Assembly (NCBI GenBank): GCA_002751075.1
Contig: NAOQ01000076.1
Span: forward strand, 89,554-153,553
DNA from: Ichthyophonus hoferi
Taxonomy: Eukaryota; Opisthokonta; Ichthyosporea; Ichthyophonida; Ichthyophonidae
DNA length: 64,000 nt
Direction: 5' to 3'
Made by a program: the position numbers and the translations under genes. The notes beneath the pieces were generated by a model. That model was not told the DNA's origin. It made no database searches and was given only the letters and a program-made list of their open reading frames with translations. This document shows, one piece after another, positions 12,640 through 24,529 of this stretch. Each line of letters starts with the position of its first letter. Position 1 is the stretch's first letter.

Positions 12640-14500
12640 TCATGTATATTCTAATTATATTTTTACATTCTGTGTCACGTTATGGAATGTGCAACGTACT
12701 TATTGTTACCTACAAGTAAGTCAAACGATGAGAAGCAACAATAGCCATACTCAATTAATCTGGTTTTTACTTCCAATTTCCTATATTCATTCCATTCTGC
12801 TCGATTATTAAATTAGACTATCATATCTGGTGGAAAATTAAATATATTCTTTTTAAGATGGACTGAATAGACATGCTGGTATATAGCATTAATTTTTATT
12901 GATCATGCATACATTCACAAGGACATACATACTCGAGCCAAAAATTATCCTAGATGTCGCCTGGTTAAAGTGAACATGTCCTTCAAACCCAGGACACATA
13001 GTAAGAGTTATCAGCTAATTAGTTATGAGAAGCATATTTTATTGTAAATTATCAATAGGATCAACTAATGATATATTTTTCAAGCTCTGCGTTACTAATC
13101 TACAGTACAGTAGATCTGTATTAAATTATTGTTAAAATTAAACTACAAATTCTATTGACTATACACACAAAATCGTAGTCAAGCTAAACTTAGCGGAAAT
13201 ACGTGGATACTTTTTTAAAAAGCCAAAAATGGTGCAATTCTAATATAATAGAAATCGTAGTACTTGTTTCCACTGGGTGGATAAAAAGATAACTAAGTTT
13301 GTACACAGGATTGTGTTAGTGTCACTTAAAGGTATAAAATGCTTTTATCGGCAACAGAGCTAGGGATTATTTTCACAGCGAGTTAGACTATAAGTTTTTC
13401 TTAATTTTATGTTCGATCCTTTGCTTATACTTGTTGGCAATCATCCAAAATGGAGGCTAATGATAGCTACAAAACAAGCCAAATTTTATGGAATTATTAC
13501 TCCTACTATTTGCGCTGTGGTTGATGGTGTAGCACAAAATTACATGCAGAATCTTCCTCAAGAAGGTGTCTACCAGTAATAAAGATAAAACTCATACAAA
13601 TGTTCAGCTCATGAGAGCAGATAGGGTATTTTGCACCAGGTCCTTGTTTAATATGAAACACTCGGTGTACAAAGAGAATATTGTGGGTGAGATTACATTT
13701 CTTAAGGAGCCGGGGCAAATCAGGGTAAACATTTTCCCCCCTCTGGGCACCACTTTATATTGGCAGTGAGAATTTGGAAAATGACGGTATTCACACATCT
13801 TAGTCACATGAGAACCTATTTGTAAGACTATAGTTTATGAATGTAGCAGACTTCCATTACGGGGATCTCTTGACATAACTAATGCCACCACGACAAGTCA
13901 CTTCAGCAAAAACACTAGTTACACTATTGATAAAACGCGCACTTGGTAAAACTTTACAAAGGTTCTCGTGTGTACAACGATCCTTTGTCTTGGTTTAACA
14001 AAGAAAAATGACGTCCTTATAGATCACTGATATAGAATATGACAAAATTATTTATTTCTGCAAAAGAAAATCTAGTAAGTCTCTGTCATGGTCTATCCGA
14101 CAAGAACTTGCCAAAGTGACGTAAGACGCAAAATAAGGTCAAGTCCAAAAAAAGAAGCCCGAAATAACTTCCCAAAATTTGACATCTCATTGGGTGCTAC
14201 ATGGAAATGTAAACATCCGACTTTTTGCAACAAAATCTATATATAATTAGTTCCTACTTAGTTAATCTTATCACTTTGTAAAGAATTTTTTTTGGATTCA
14301 TTGACTATATATATAGTATCCAATCCATACATAATTCATTATCACAACAATTACTAAGCTACAAACGTGTTTTAGATTGATAGCCGATAATCTAAATTTA
14401 AATATATCACATGTCCAAAATATGCAAACGAAAGAAGAAAACATGAACTTCCTTCCGTATTAATGCTGGAAGAGTCTGAGAATTGTTCCTATTGCTGATT
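12640..14500. other. Intergenic stretch with possible broken coding fragments near 13458-13769
   Basis: Two adjacent frames look slightly protein-like on the plus strand: one from an ATG near 13458 (TKQAKFYGIITPTICAVVDG) to a TAA just before 13590, and another at 13566-13769. They overlap in different frames with no convincing splice sites, and I recognise neither. They may be a decayed mobile-element fragment. The rest is featureless AT-rich DNA. Confidence 0.3.
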
Positions 14501-14507
14501 ATTTAGG

Positions 14508-14998
14508 TGAGTTTCTGAGCTTTAGCGACAATTTCCCCAGCTTTAGCGACATGAAGGTGTGAAGACGTATATATGTTGATTATCAATTTATGAAAAGTTT
14601 AATATTCATTTTTTATAGCAATTTTCCTCAAAGATTTATTTAGTTTCTTTAAATATTCTTTCTTACGGAAATGAGTAGCGGAGTTATGAAAATAAATCAA
14701 AATAATACATCCATTACTCTAAGACGGCACATGACAATATCCAATGAAACCAGACATATGATATCAACCACCATTACACTTCTTCAGATTGTAATGGTTA
14801 TTTATTACATGAGAATACTTGGAGGCATACGTCGGACTTTAGTAAGGGAGACTATTATTGAATAAATTTTATTTTATAAAAAGCTAATACTGGCTTTTTC
14901 ATAAACTGATCTTCAACAAAATTATTATTTTCATACTTTAATGTCGCTAAAGTTTGGGAAAAAATGTGGTTAAAGCTTGGGAAACTGTCGCTAAACCC
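14508..14998. mobile_element. Short terminal-inverted-repeat element (MITE-like)
   Basis: The left end carries GCTTTAGCGACA twice, about 20 bases apart. The right end carries the reverse complement (TGTCGCTAAA) near 14941 and again near 14986. The two arms align as imperfect inverted repeats of about 45 bases: gctttagcgacaatttcccc against gtttagcgacagtttccc. The roughly 400-base core has only a 64-codon frame without homology. A non-autonomous DNA transposon is likely. The target duplication is not clear. Confidence 0.65.
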
Positions 14999-16224
14999 TA
15001 TATTTTGAATTTTAACCTGGTCGATTTCCAAGGATCACCACCACGCTACTCACATTTTCATTTGGGCAACACTTAATAATCATGTAGAATTTAAAATTAG
15101 ATTGATTGTAACTAAATAATATTTAGAATTTTTTACATTTCGTATAAATAGGAATATTTAATTGATTTAGGTATTTATTTATGACCATAATTATTTAATA
15201 TTATTGGCAATTATTATTACACAGGTCAGGTAGTCGGTGTTAGATGACATCATTCCTACACAATCCTTAAACTGAGCTGGATATTTTTAAAAAATAATAA
15301 ATTCCACCACTTATCTCTGACCGTTAGCCCCTTCTAACACACAAAGACCCATTGACGGAGTAATAGATTGGGATAAGTAATAGCTACTATCATGTATTGC
15401 ACATTATAATGATGCTATTGGCCAATATATCTCCAATGTAGCTGCAGCAACATAGAAAAAATAACTATAGTTACAATTATCCAATCAATTAATATTAGGT
15501 TCTGAAGTATTTTTATTTAACGACATATAGAAACTATAAATGGATTCTTTCTGAGACAGATTGGAGACTTATGATTCTATAGAGATACTGTACAAAGACT
15601 AGACAGCTTTCACCCTAAATTATCTGCTTCCAATGGAGGGCTACCACCTGGGACATGGGTACGACAATTACTGCACAGGTTGGAATCAACAAAATGGGTA
15701 CATTGTTTTCAATCATTAGTGGTATTTATAGAATACCTAAAGGATATTGCAATATACTAAATTTTATTTAACCAATGGCAGCATCTCACTAAACACACGG
15801 TGCTTAAATGTCCTGTGATATCAGTGATTACATCTAACTTTGAATAATCTCTTTCTCATGATCCTTTTAAAATTTTACCTGTCGTGGAATAATCTAAAAT
15901 AAAACTGCTTTAAACGTACACACATTCATATGAATACTGAAATAACAATAATAAACAAATATACATGATTCTTTTACAGATACCCATCCCAAATTAGATT
16001 CAAGGGCATCCAGATATTTCCAATATATATATATATATCTACAAGACTATCAGTACATCCTTTTCATTGGTTATTGTCCAACCTAAATCAATTAACGTCC
16101 AATCTAATTACTTGGGATTTATCTATCTGCTAACACAATACAAAACAAACTTTTGCTTTAAAGTTATGCAAGATCTGCTACTCTAAGGAGATACTAATTC
16201 TCTCTTTATCTCTAACTAAAATTA
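14999..16224. other. AT-rich intergenic stretch with a TA microsatellite
   Basis: No coding segment with splice context is visible. A (TA)n run lies at about 16023-16040. The stretch ends at the 3' end of the minus-strand PAS-like gene. Confidence 0.5.
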
Positions 16225-19200
16225 TCAAATCACACTGCATTTTCCTGGTAGGTTCAATGATGAGTCTGCAAAGGGATGCAACATGCAAACAATTATAGAG
16301 GGCATAACGTATATGTTTCGTCGAAGAGAAATGTGTGATCGGAAACATACTGGACTCTGACCATCACGTCGTTGCATCCACATATCCCCAATCTATATTA
16401 TGAAAATGCATTAATAAGTATTTAGGGAAAGAAAAGAAAAAAGCAAAAGCAAAAGAAATTAAGGCTAATAATTCATGCATGTGCCTTTCTCCTTTTTTCT
16501 CTCTGATGTATTTTGTATAACACCATTCTGTCATATACATGCTTGAAACGACATACAAGACAACGTGGGAGTAATAAAAGAGATTCCTTCTAAATGAGCC
16601 AAAGAACGCAATCAGTTTAAATCAATGGCCAATCCCCTCTCTAGATGCTAGCAATGGGTTACGACCAATCAATGCCATTTAATTAAAAATTTACAAGTCA
16701 AGCAGGGTATCATGGTTAGTACAATCTTGTCAATAAAGGCCAATAGGTAATAGGTACATCTATCCTATATGATCTTATTATCTTATTCGCTTAATCATAA
16801 AGTGTGCATCAGTTCATTAAGGGGTTTCATTATCATTATAAGCCCCAATTCTTTTCAAAAGTGATGACAACCACAGTACAACCTATATATATGTCACTAC
16901 ACGCTATAACTTTAGCTGTAAATTAAATGCCGTTGCGATATGATCACACTTTTTTAGTGGGAGAGGAGATTGTTTCCATTATTTCAAAAAATAAAAATTC
17001 CAGGAAAAAATAGAGTCGAATAAGCGCATTCTACCAAACATAGTAAATAATAACGTTAAGAGTGGTTTTAAATGTATCAACTCGTTACAATTTACAATAT
17101 TCCATTCCTAACTATAACGCCACTTACCACCTGAGTGGGGTTCTGGGGGCTCTCCAGCGCACTAATATATGTCTGAAAATACTTCTTCACATACTCCTTG
17201 GGCCAGAACTATGTAAAGCATGCCATAGGTTAGAACTCATATGATATATCACACATAGGACACATGATCTTTCATTGTAGCTGTGATAAGATCACAGCGG
17301 CGCTCTTTGGAGGTGCTATTCATACAAGCCAATCCAATCAATTAATTAGTCTAAATTAACCGAGTAAGACCTAGCTGCCCAATTAATTATTTAGTTTTAA
17401 TAAATAACATAGTTGGCCCGATGTTTCGGCAATCCGATTAAGATATAAATTAACTGTAGCTAATGGAAAGTGCTCCACCAGGGCTCATTGAATGCCGAGT
17501 AAAGCACTAAGATATGGCGCCATAAACACATGGCATCGAAAAATATATAAGGCGCATGTATGGCTGTATTACATTAGGAGTATACATCATTTGTGAATAC
17601 ATTTATAGTCGGTTGATACATTGCTTTGTGATGGCAAAAATGATCAATAAACTACGAGCAAATGAGATGGCAGAAGTAACATAGTCATTTCTCTCTATGG
17701 TATTTTATATCTATCACCATAGGTTCCAAGAGAACCGTATAGATTCACCAGTGAAAACCAAATTTGTACGATTACACTCATGCCTATCTATTACATTACT
17801 GGCCGACCTAGATCGAGTCAGAGAGGCATTGGTATCAAGTGATTTTTATCCATAGCAGATGTCAGAATATGAAGGCACAGTAGTATTATAACAACAACAC
17901 ATTAATATTTACTAGTTAATCTGCACACATATACATATACACACCTTAATAATATTGTCGGCTAAGGCCTCAGTCCTAGAGCATTTAACCATATTGCAGA
18001 ATACATCATTGACATAGACAATGCTCCCACCTCGCCGCCATACAACACAGGGCAACTGGAATAGATCAAAGAACTGCACTAACAGCTGCAGCATGTAGAT
18101 GTAGATGTAAATGTAAGTATATGTCTATACATCGGCCGTGCCGCCTTTTAGTATTGGCATGAGTCATTCTTTTTATGTCTTCATTTGAAGAATAAACGGA
18201 CCAGTAACAATATGTTTTTCTATTTTGGTATATATATAGATATACAGAAAGTAATTTACTCGTCATTGGCATAAGGCCCATATATATAAACACTAATGGT
18301 GATCTTGTTGGATCGGATAATAGAGCTAATAGCAGAACAGATTCATTTTTTTTTTCAGCATGTTAGAGGGCTTAGTCCCCCCCAGACGGTTAGTTTTGCA
18401 TTTTCAATTGTTGGCCTATGAAACAGCATTTGTGGAGCAGTGTGCAAATAATAATAATAACAAATAAAAATAATAATATTCGTAATAATACCCCCTCATA
18501 CACGAGATATATACCTGAACTTCTCTCTCCACCAGTTCCTCCACAAAGAGCAGATGCTTGTAATCCAATTGCATTAGACCTTCCTATTGCAAGTCATATT
18601 CATTGGTCAGTGAGAAATCGGGTTTAGCTTATATTAATAATATATTAATAATATATATATGTAAAAAGAAAATTTTATGCATCATGCAATATAGTATAGT
18701 CCAATAAAATATAATAAAAATATAATATAAAGTAAGGAAGTAAATGGCAAGAGTTATGTATATGTAAGATCCTTTTACTATATATAGCCATCACATCGCA
18801 ATTAACCTCCAAATTGGGTTGTTTCCAAGCATTCACACAAATACCCCAACACTGTATCATTCTTATAAGAATATATATGCAAGCATACATATACAGCTAT
18901 ATATAAACACATAAACCCAAACACACAAAAACATATACATATATATATACTTTCCCGTTGACTTACCAACAACTGTTCATTGTTCATCTTTTTAGATTCA
19001 TCCAACTCTACTAGATCTTTTACTGGAAGACTGAAAGAAAAAGAAAAAGAAGTGTGAAATGATATTAAATACACCTATCATAATAGGATATCTATGACCA
19101 CATCTACGGAAGGACCAATCATATATCATGCATAAAAGGGTGTTCGATAAAGGGATTGGTCGGATGGCGTCATCATATGTGATACAGGTTTATACCATGG

Positions 19201-22026
19201 AATGTTGAATGCCATTGCGACTTAATCTGTAATTAATTGGATAATTAAAATCCCGGTATCCGGAACTACTTACTTATCACTATTCCATAATTTACAATTA
19301 ATATCAAATTAATATCCTGCAGTAATAGGTTAGCCAATACATGGATGTTAAGATGGAAGACTCTTCTTAATGATTGGTCAATTCAAATGAATAATAAACA
19401 GGAAAAATAATACCAATTAACAATTAAATCATGTTTTTACAGGCTGAGGATAGGTCTAACCCCAAGAATAAAAACTGGAATAAATGACAAAAAAAAACCA
19501 AAAAAAAACATTAAAAAAAAAAAAAAAACATAGTAATTAAAGCTGAAAATAAAATATAACAAACCAACCATGGAGGTGTCATATAACACAAGCACTTACA
19601 ATCCCGCCAAGTATTGGCGTATCTCCTTAGCACTCTGATAATAATCAAAGATAACTCCTGTTTTATTTTCTGCCCGGTCTTTACTGGAATTCTTCCCTAA
19701 AAACCAATTAATTAGGTTCGGATCATGCAATATGAACTATATGTAAACTATATCGATAGAGAAAGGGAAAGGGAAAGAGAGGAAGACAGAAAGCCAAACT
19801 AAACATACACATACATATAATATGTACTATATAATATACACTGCACAAATTACCCTTCCGTGGTTTCTCATCTTCGGAACAGTTGGCAGGAGGACTCTCA
19901 CTGCTTTCATCATACTCCATTTTCTTTCTCTTGTTACTATGTTGTGTTCTAGGCGTGCCTAGGTCCATCTTCATAGTGGTGGTAGCGATAATGTTATTGA
20001 GTGAGGAGGGAGAGGTACTCGTAGAGTCACCATAGGGTAGATGGATCTGAGCATGAGGATGGGCCTGTAGGATAGGATGGTAGGACATTAGGATGATAGC
20101 GCGTGATAAGGCACCATATACATACGGTGGTATGTAAGTGTATGCAAGTATGTATAGTCGAACAGGTGAGGATTGGCATCTCAACCTAATATACATGTTT
20201 GTATGTATTTTCTACTCTAGTTGTAATATATAAGTGCAAGTCTAGGTATAGGTATAAGTATATACACAATATACACTTGGCAAAATTGCAAATAGTAGGC
20301 AAGGGGAAATAGGGGTCAAGTGTGTATCTCTGTATCCTTAAATATGTGTATGTTTTAATGTATTTAATGGTGGTGTTCGCTTGCATATTAAAATATATAT
20401 AAAATCCCAACATGACTAATAACCACTCAATACCCGGTTTACTCTCTTATGTGATCCTTTCATAATTTTATATATAGCAATTAACCAATAGGCCATGATA
20501 TATAAAAGCAAATTAAATAGGCAAACCAGTATTTAACTTTAGAAAACAAACTAATAGAAAATGCCATTGTGGATGTATGAAAACATTAATAGATAGCAAT
20601 ATATAGTAATAAAATTATAAATATGAAAGGTTATGGCCATAAAGATATGCATATAGACACAATATACAATATAATATACTATACTATCACATATGATCAT
20701 GCAATAGTCCATCTCACTTACCTTATTCATATTATACTGGTGTGGTGCGTGAGATTGTGATTGGCTCTGGCTGTGGCCCTGTCTCCCATGGGGGAATGTG
20801 TGTGGTGGCATTCCACCAACCGGAGAAGATGTTGAGGCTTGCTGGACCAATCGGGGAGAGTCTGAATGGGCCGCCATAATAACATTGGGTGGTTCATTGA
20901 AGCGACTAATATTAGTACGTGGTTTTACTGGTGGTGAGCGGGACACCATAGGCGATGGCGTATGGTGCTGTGGATATCTTGTATATGATTCGGTAGCAGT
21001 CACAGTATGATGTGGCGATGCTATCGGCCCATTGATGGGACCAATATGCTGGGAGCTCGGAGTGGTGTAAGGAGAGTTTGGTTTGGTAGGTAAATAAGGA
21101 TTCGATATAATATTAGAGGACCGTCGACGGGCAAAGTCTGATTGGCCAGGAGAGTTGGGTGCTTGCTGTGAAGGGAGGGGATATGATTGGTTGGAAATAG
21201 GAAAGGATAGTTAAAATAGATGGTAGGTATGCTATACTCTGTATATATATATATGTGTGTGTATGTATGTATGTACATGCACATGTGCTTGTATGGCCCA
21301 TTGCATAATGACTGATAGACTAACTTAGAATTACATCTTATTATCTCCAATCAAAAAGGGTATTTATGTTTCTAAACCTATAACTACCAACCATCTCTCT
21401 ATATCTATGGGGGTCCTATATATGTAGTCGAGGATGGGTGGAGAGGGGCGTAGGAAGACTATACCATGGGTTCATCGTCAAATATTTTATTCAGTATGAT
21501 GGACTGATAGTAGTTTCCATATACTTTGGACGGGAATTTACTCTCACTCCGAATAATTCCATCGGTGGAGGCAGGGAACTGGTTGCCTTGGCTACCAGTA
21601 GAATTATTTAGGTTAAATTGATTGGGTGGTGTGGTGGAGGCTGTGGTTGAAAGGGTATCATTTTGAGATTTAGGTATAGGTATGGGAGTTTGGTCGAGGT
21701 CATCACAGGAGTAACAAGCGGTAGGAATAGAGGTTGCAGTAGGAATGGAGGTAGGGCTCTCATACATATAGGGGATCATAGACCTTGGTATGTCTGCAGG
21801 GAATGGGGTAAGTATAGGGTTTGGTATAGTATATAATCTAACATAGTATATAGATAGATAGCATTGCATAGTAAAGGTATATATAGTACGAGATAGATAG
21901 TATAATGTAGTACAGTATAGTATAGTAATAATAGTACACTCCGTAACCAGGTCCGACACGCATTAGGTCATATGGATCTATATACTTACCCATTAAATTA
22001 AAGAAGTTATCTTGTATATTGTCCAT
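16225..22026 (-). CDS. PAS-like domain protein resembling the C-terminus of fungal Rds2/Ert1/AcuK regulators
   Basis: Ten exons join in phase to 546 residues: 22026-21990, 21793-21465, 21165-20722, 20064-19854, 19696-19600, 19030-18967, 18583-18515, 18085-17945, 17208-17128, 16392-16225. The first about 340 residues are low-complexity (Ser/Pro/Thr/Gln, SQSQSQSHAPHQ) with a basic KRKK patch beside an acidic run, typical of a nuclear regulator. The C-terminal about 170 residues are ordered: FFDLFQLPCVVWRRGGSIVY then VNDVFCNMV (PAS-like strand-helix), FWPKEYVKKYFQTYI, and RDGQSPVCF leading to ISLRRNIYVMPSII. This last resembles the IRRDIFD(I/L)PM element of the fungal gluconeogenesis regulators. 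Those carry an N-terminal Zn2Cys6 cluster, and none is visible here. The family assignment is from memory and moderate. The exon structure is firmer, because every phase closes. Confidence 0.65.
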
Positions 22027-22369
22027 ATTTGCCGTGACTAGTACTTTTAACAGAGGGTGGGGATTGGTAGATTATCAGTGATTGTTAGGTCGACTATCCT
22101 ATCAAGGGATCATTTACACAATCTAAACCAAATAATAATAGAAGTGTACAAGGTTATTGGATTATTATAAAATTAATTAACCAGTCCCAATAAGACATTA
22201 GACCAAATAGGATCACTTAAAAGTGCGTCGTGGAGACAGACTGGACAAGCTCTGATTGCAGTAAATATTTAGTTTTAAATAGTAGTTTACTGCCTATAAA
22301 GAACGGCAAGCTTAGCTTTAAACAAAAATTTAAATAAGTTTTCTATCACTTCCCTTGTATCTCGTATAC

Positions 22370-22615
22370 ATATATATCTCTCACTCTGACTATCTCTATA
22401 ATTACCTCTCCTTTCATGCTCAACAATTCTCCCATCTTCCCTCCTCTACACATTCTTCTCCCTTTCTCTTTCCCTATTCACTCCACCAATTCCCCTTCTC
22501 TCCTCTCTTTCTCAACATACATACCCTTGTTTCTATATCTACTACCTTTTTACATGTTATATTACCTCTCTCTATTATCAACTACTCCTTTTATACCCTT
22601 CATGCATTTAAATCT
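22370..22615 (+). other. Pyrimidine-rich strand-asymmetric tract
   Basis: About 245 bases in which the plus strand is dominated by C and T (ctctcc, ttccctc, ctttctc units). It lies about 350 bases upstream of the minus-strand PAS-like gene start. The open frames across it are Ser/Pro/Leu-rich and look incidental. It could be a promoter-proximal tract or a decayed microsatellite. Confidence 0.5.
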
Positions 22616-23081
22616 TATTATTATCTAGTGTGGTTAACTAATCTATCCAGTTCAAAAGTTACAATATTAAAGGACAATAGATTTTATGGGACCATATAAC
22701 ATCTTTCTCTTTCTACTTCATCATTTGGGTTACAGATTCAAACATCATAAAATAACAGGTATACGAAGTAAGAGATATAGGGTGTAATGACTATAAAGGA
22801 ATCACAAAAAAGTGCGCCAAGGTCATAAAACTATATAATCCTACCACCAATTTCGCCCTCTTATAATCCTCTAACAATATCAGCATATATATAAACCGTA
22901 GGTAAAAATTCAAAATGCAAAACATGACAAAAAAGTAGTAAGCAGTGAGAAAAAAACTTACATAATAGGTTATATAAAAGTAACTCAATCCATTACCACC
23001 ATAATACTAATTAATTAATAAAGCAAATATACATATACTACAGTAAGTGGAAAGTGCTACAATCCGTAAATAGAATCAACC

Positions 23082-23143
23082 CTGTTATTTCTTTGAAATG
23101 TGCGCTAATAGCACGCACAATAACTAAATACAAGAAATAACAG
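23082..23143. repeat. Nested inverted repeat (hairpin)
   Basis: A perfect 12-base outer stem, CTGTTATTTCTT at 23082-23093 and AAGAAATAACAG at 23132-23143, encloses a second perfect 6-base stem, TGTGCG at 23099-23104 and CGCACA at 23114-23119. It lies between two divergently transcribed genes. Confidence 0.75.
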
Positions 23144-23806
23144 ATTAGCTGCTTGATGATACTGTTTGCAGAGTAGCCGATTTGTTTAAAAAGCCTTTTT
23201 AAAATTACGGTTGTTTATTGGTTGGAATATTATCTTTGGATGATATATCCATCAATGTCTTTGTTTGTTTGATTTGAAAATATAACTAAGGCATATTATT
23301 AGTTTCCCTCCCTAGGTTGTCATTGGTCTATTAGTGAAACAAAATAGTTATCTGATTGGCAATATGAGTCTAATAAAAATAAATATCAATTGCAATTTAC
23401 TATTGATCAATCGGTAATCGACGGTTAGATTTTAGTGTACTAAAATAGAGTAGGCCACTTGCAATTATTAGTTTTCTATTTAAAAACTATTTGGCTTATA
23501 TTGGCTGGGTATCATTGATCGAAAGGGAGAGTAGAATCTATTATTGTATGAAGTATGATTAGGTTGTTCCGAATCATTTCTTTTAACACATGCACATGAC
23601 TCTTCATAGGTGTTATCTGACCACCTATATTATGTTTTAAAATTATTTAAATAAAGTTTAAAATTTAATAGTATAAATTAAAATTTTAAAAACTATATAT
23701 ATAATATGTTACAAATTTATTATATCTATTAGAAATTAATATTTTCTATTTACCTCAATAAGGAAATATGTGCTTGGACAGGCAGTACATTGTTTCATCA
23801 TGGCCA

Positions 23807-24265
23807 ATGGCTACAGCATCTACATTACGACGTCATATAGGAACAATACCTAATGATAGGACGTTGTTATTGCCTATTTTGGTAAGGCTCTACCGCCAAA
23901 AGATATTCCTATAATATTTTGGAATGAATACCTATTAGAAATTGCTTTTTGTCAATTATTAAAGATGTATAAAATCATAGGCCATCAATGATATAACAAA
24001 AAAAAACAATAAAACCTTAACCTAATAGATGGTCACCGATCGGAACAGATGCTTTCTGTGGAGTATTGATCATGATTGGATCGTAGACTATGATAACATT
24101 CCTTTGGATTTTGCATATTCAAATATTGCACCAACCATTAGGTCTGCTGATGCCGTTAGTGTTACCTTATATGTGCACAGGCGACAATCCAACAATTTTT
24201 TTAAAACCAATCTATTCAGTATACATGGTTCAGTGAGCACGTGTGTAATTCCCACTATTGGCTAG
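23807..24265 (+). CDS. Small two-exon gene, unknown function (103 aa)
   Basis: Exon 1 (23807-23881) begins ATG GCT ACA GCA and ends at a good GTAAGG donor. Exon 2 (24029-24265) begins after a TAATAG acceptor and ends at TAG. Both are in phase 0, giving 104 codons including the stop. The predicted protein starts MATASTLRRHIGT and includes FLWSIDHDWIVDYD and SVTLYVHRRQS. I recognise no family. Composition is more protein-like than the surrounding noise frames, and no transmembrane segment is visible. An internal start at the first codon of exon 2 (also ATG) is an alternative. It lies about 250 bases left of the fossil retroelement. Confidence 0.45.
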
Positions 24266-24529
24266 CTTCAAAAAGTAACTCACTGCTGGAGATTGGATCC
24301 CTGGCTATGATTACCATGAGCCAATCAGCCAACCACATATACTCGGTCAAAGATTATTGGTACTTTTCTTAATTAGCTTGACCTTTTTAATTAATAAACC
24401 CTTGTAATTTCAAATAATCAAACATATAATCCAATATATTCTTTATTATTGTTTGTTTGCCAAGAAAATTAAAGCATTGAATTTACTTTATTAATTCCAT
24501 TTTTTTTAAAAGGTCCGTTAACATAAGGA

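Noticed and set aside
17718-17787. Possible extra exon of the PAS-like gene
   Set aside because: It has usable splice sites but leaves a phase that does not fit the next exon, while the neighbouring exons join directly in phase with a better homology fit.
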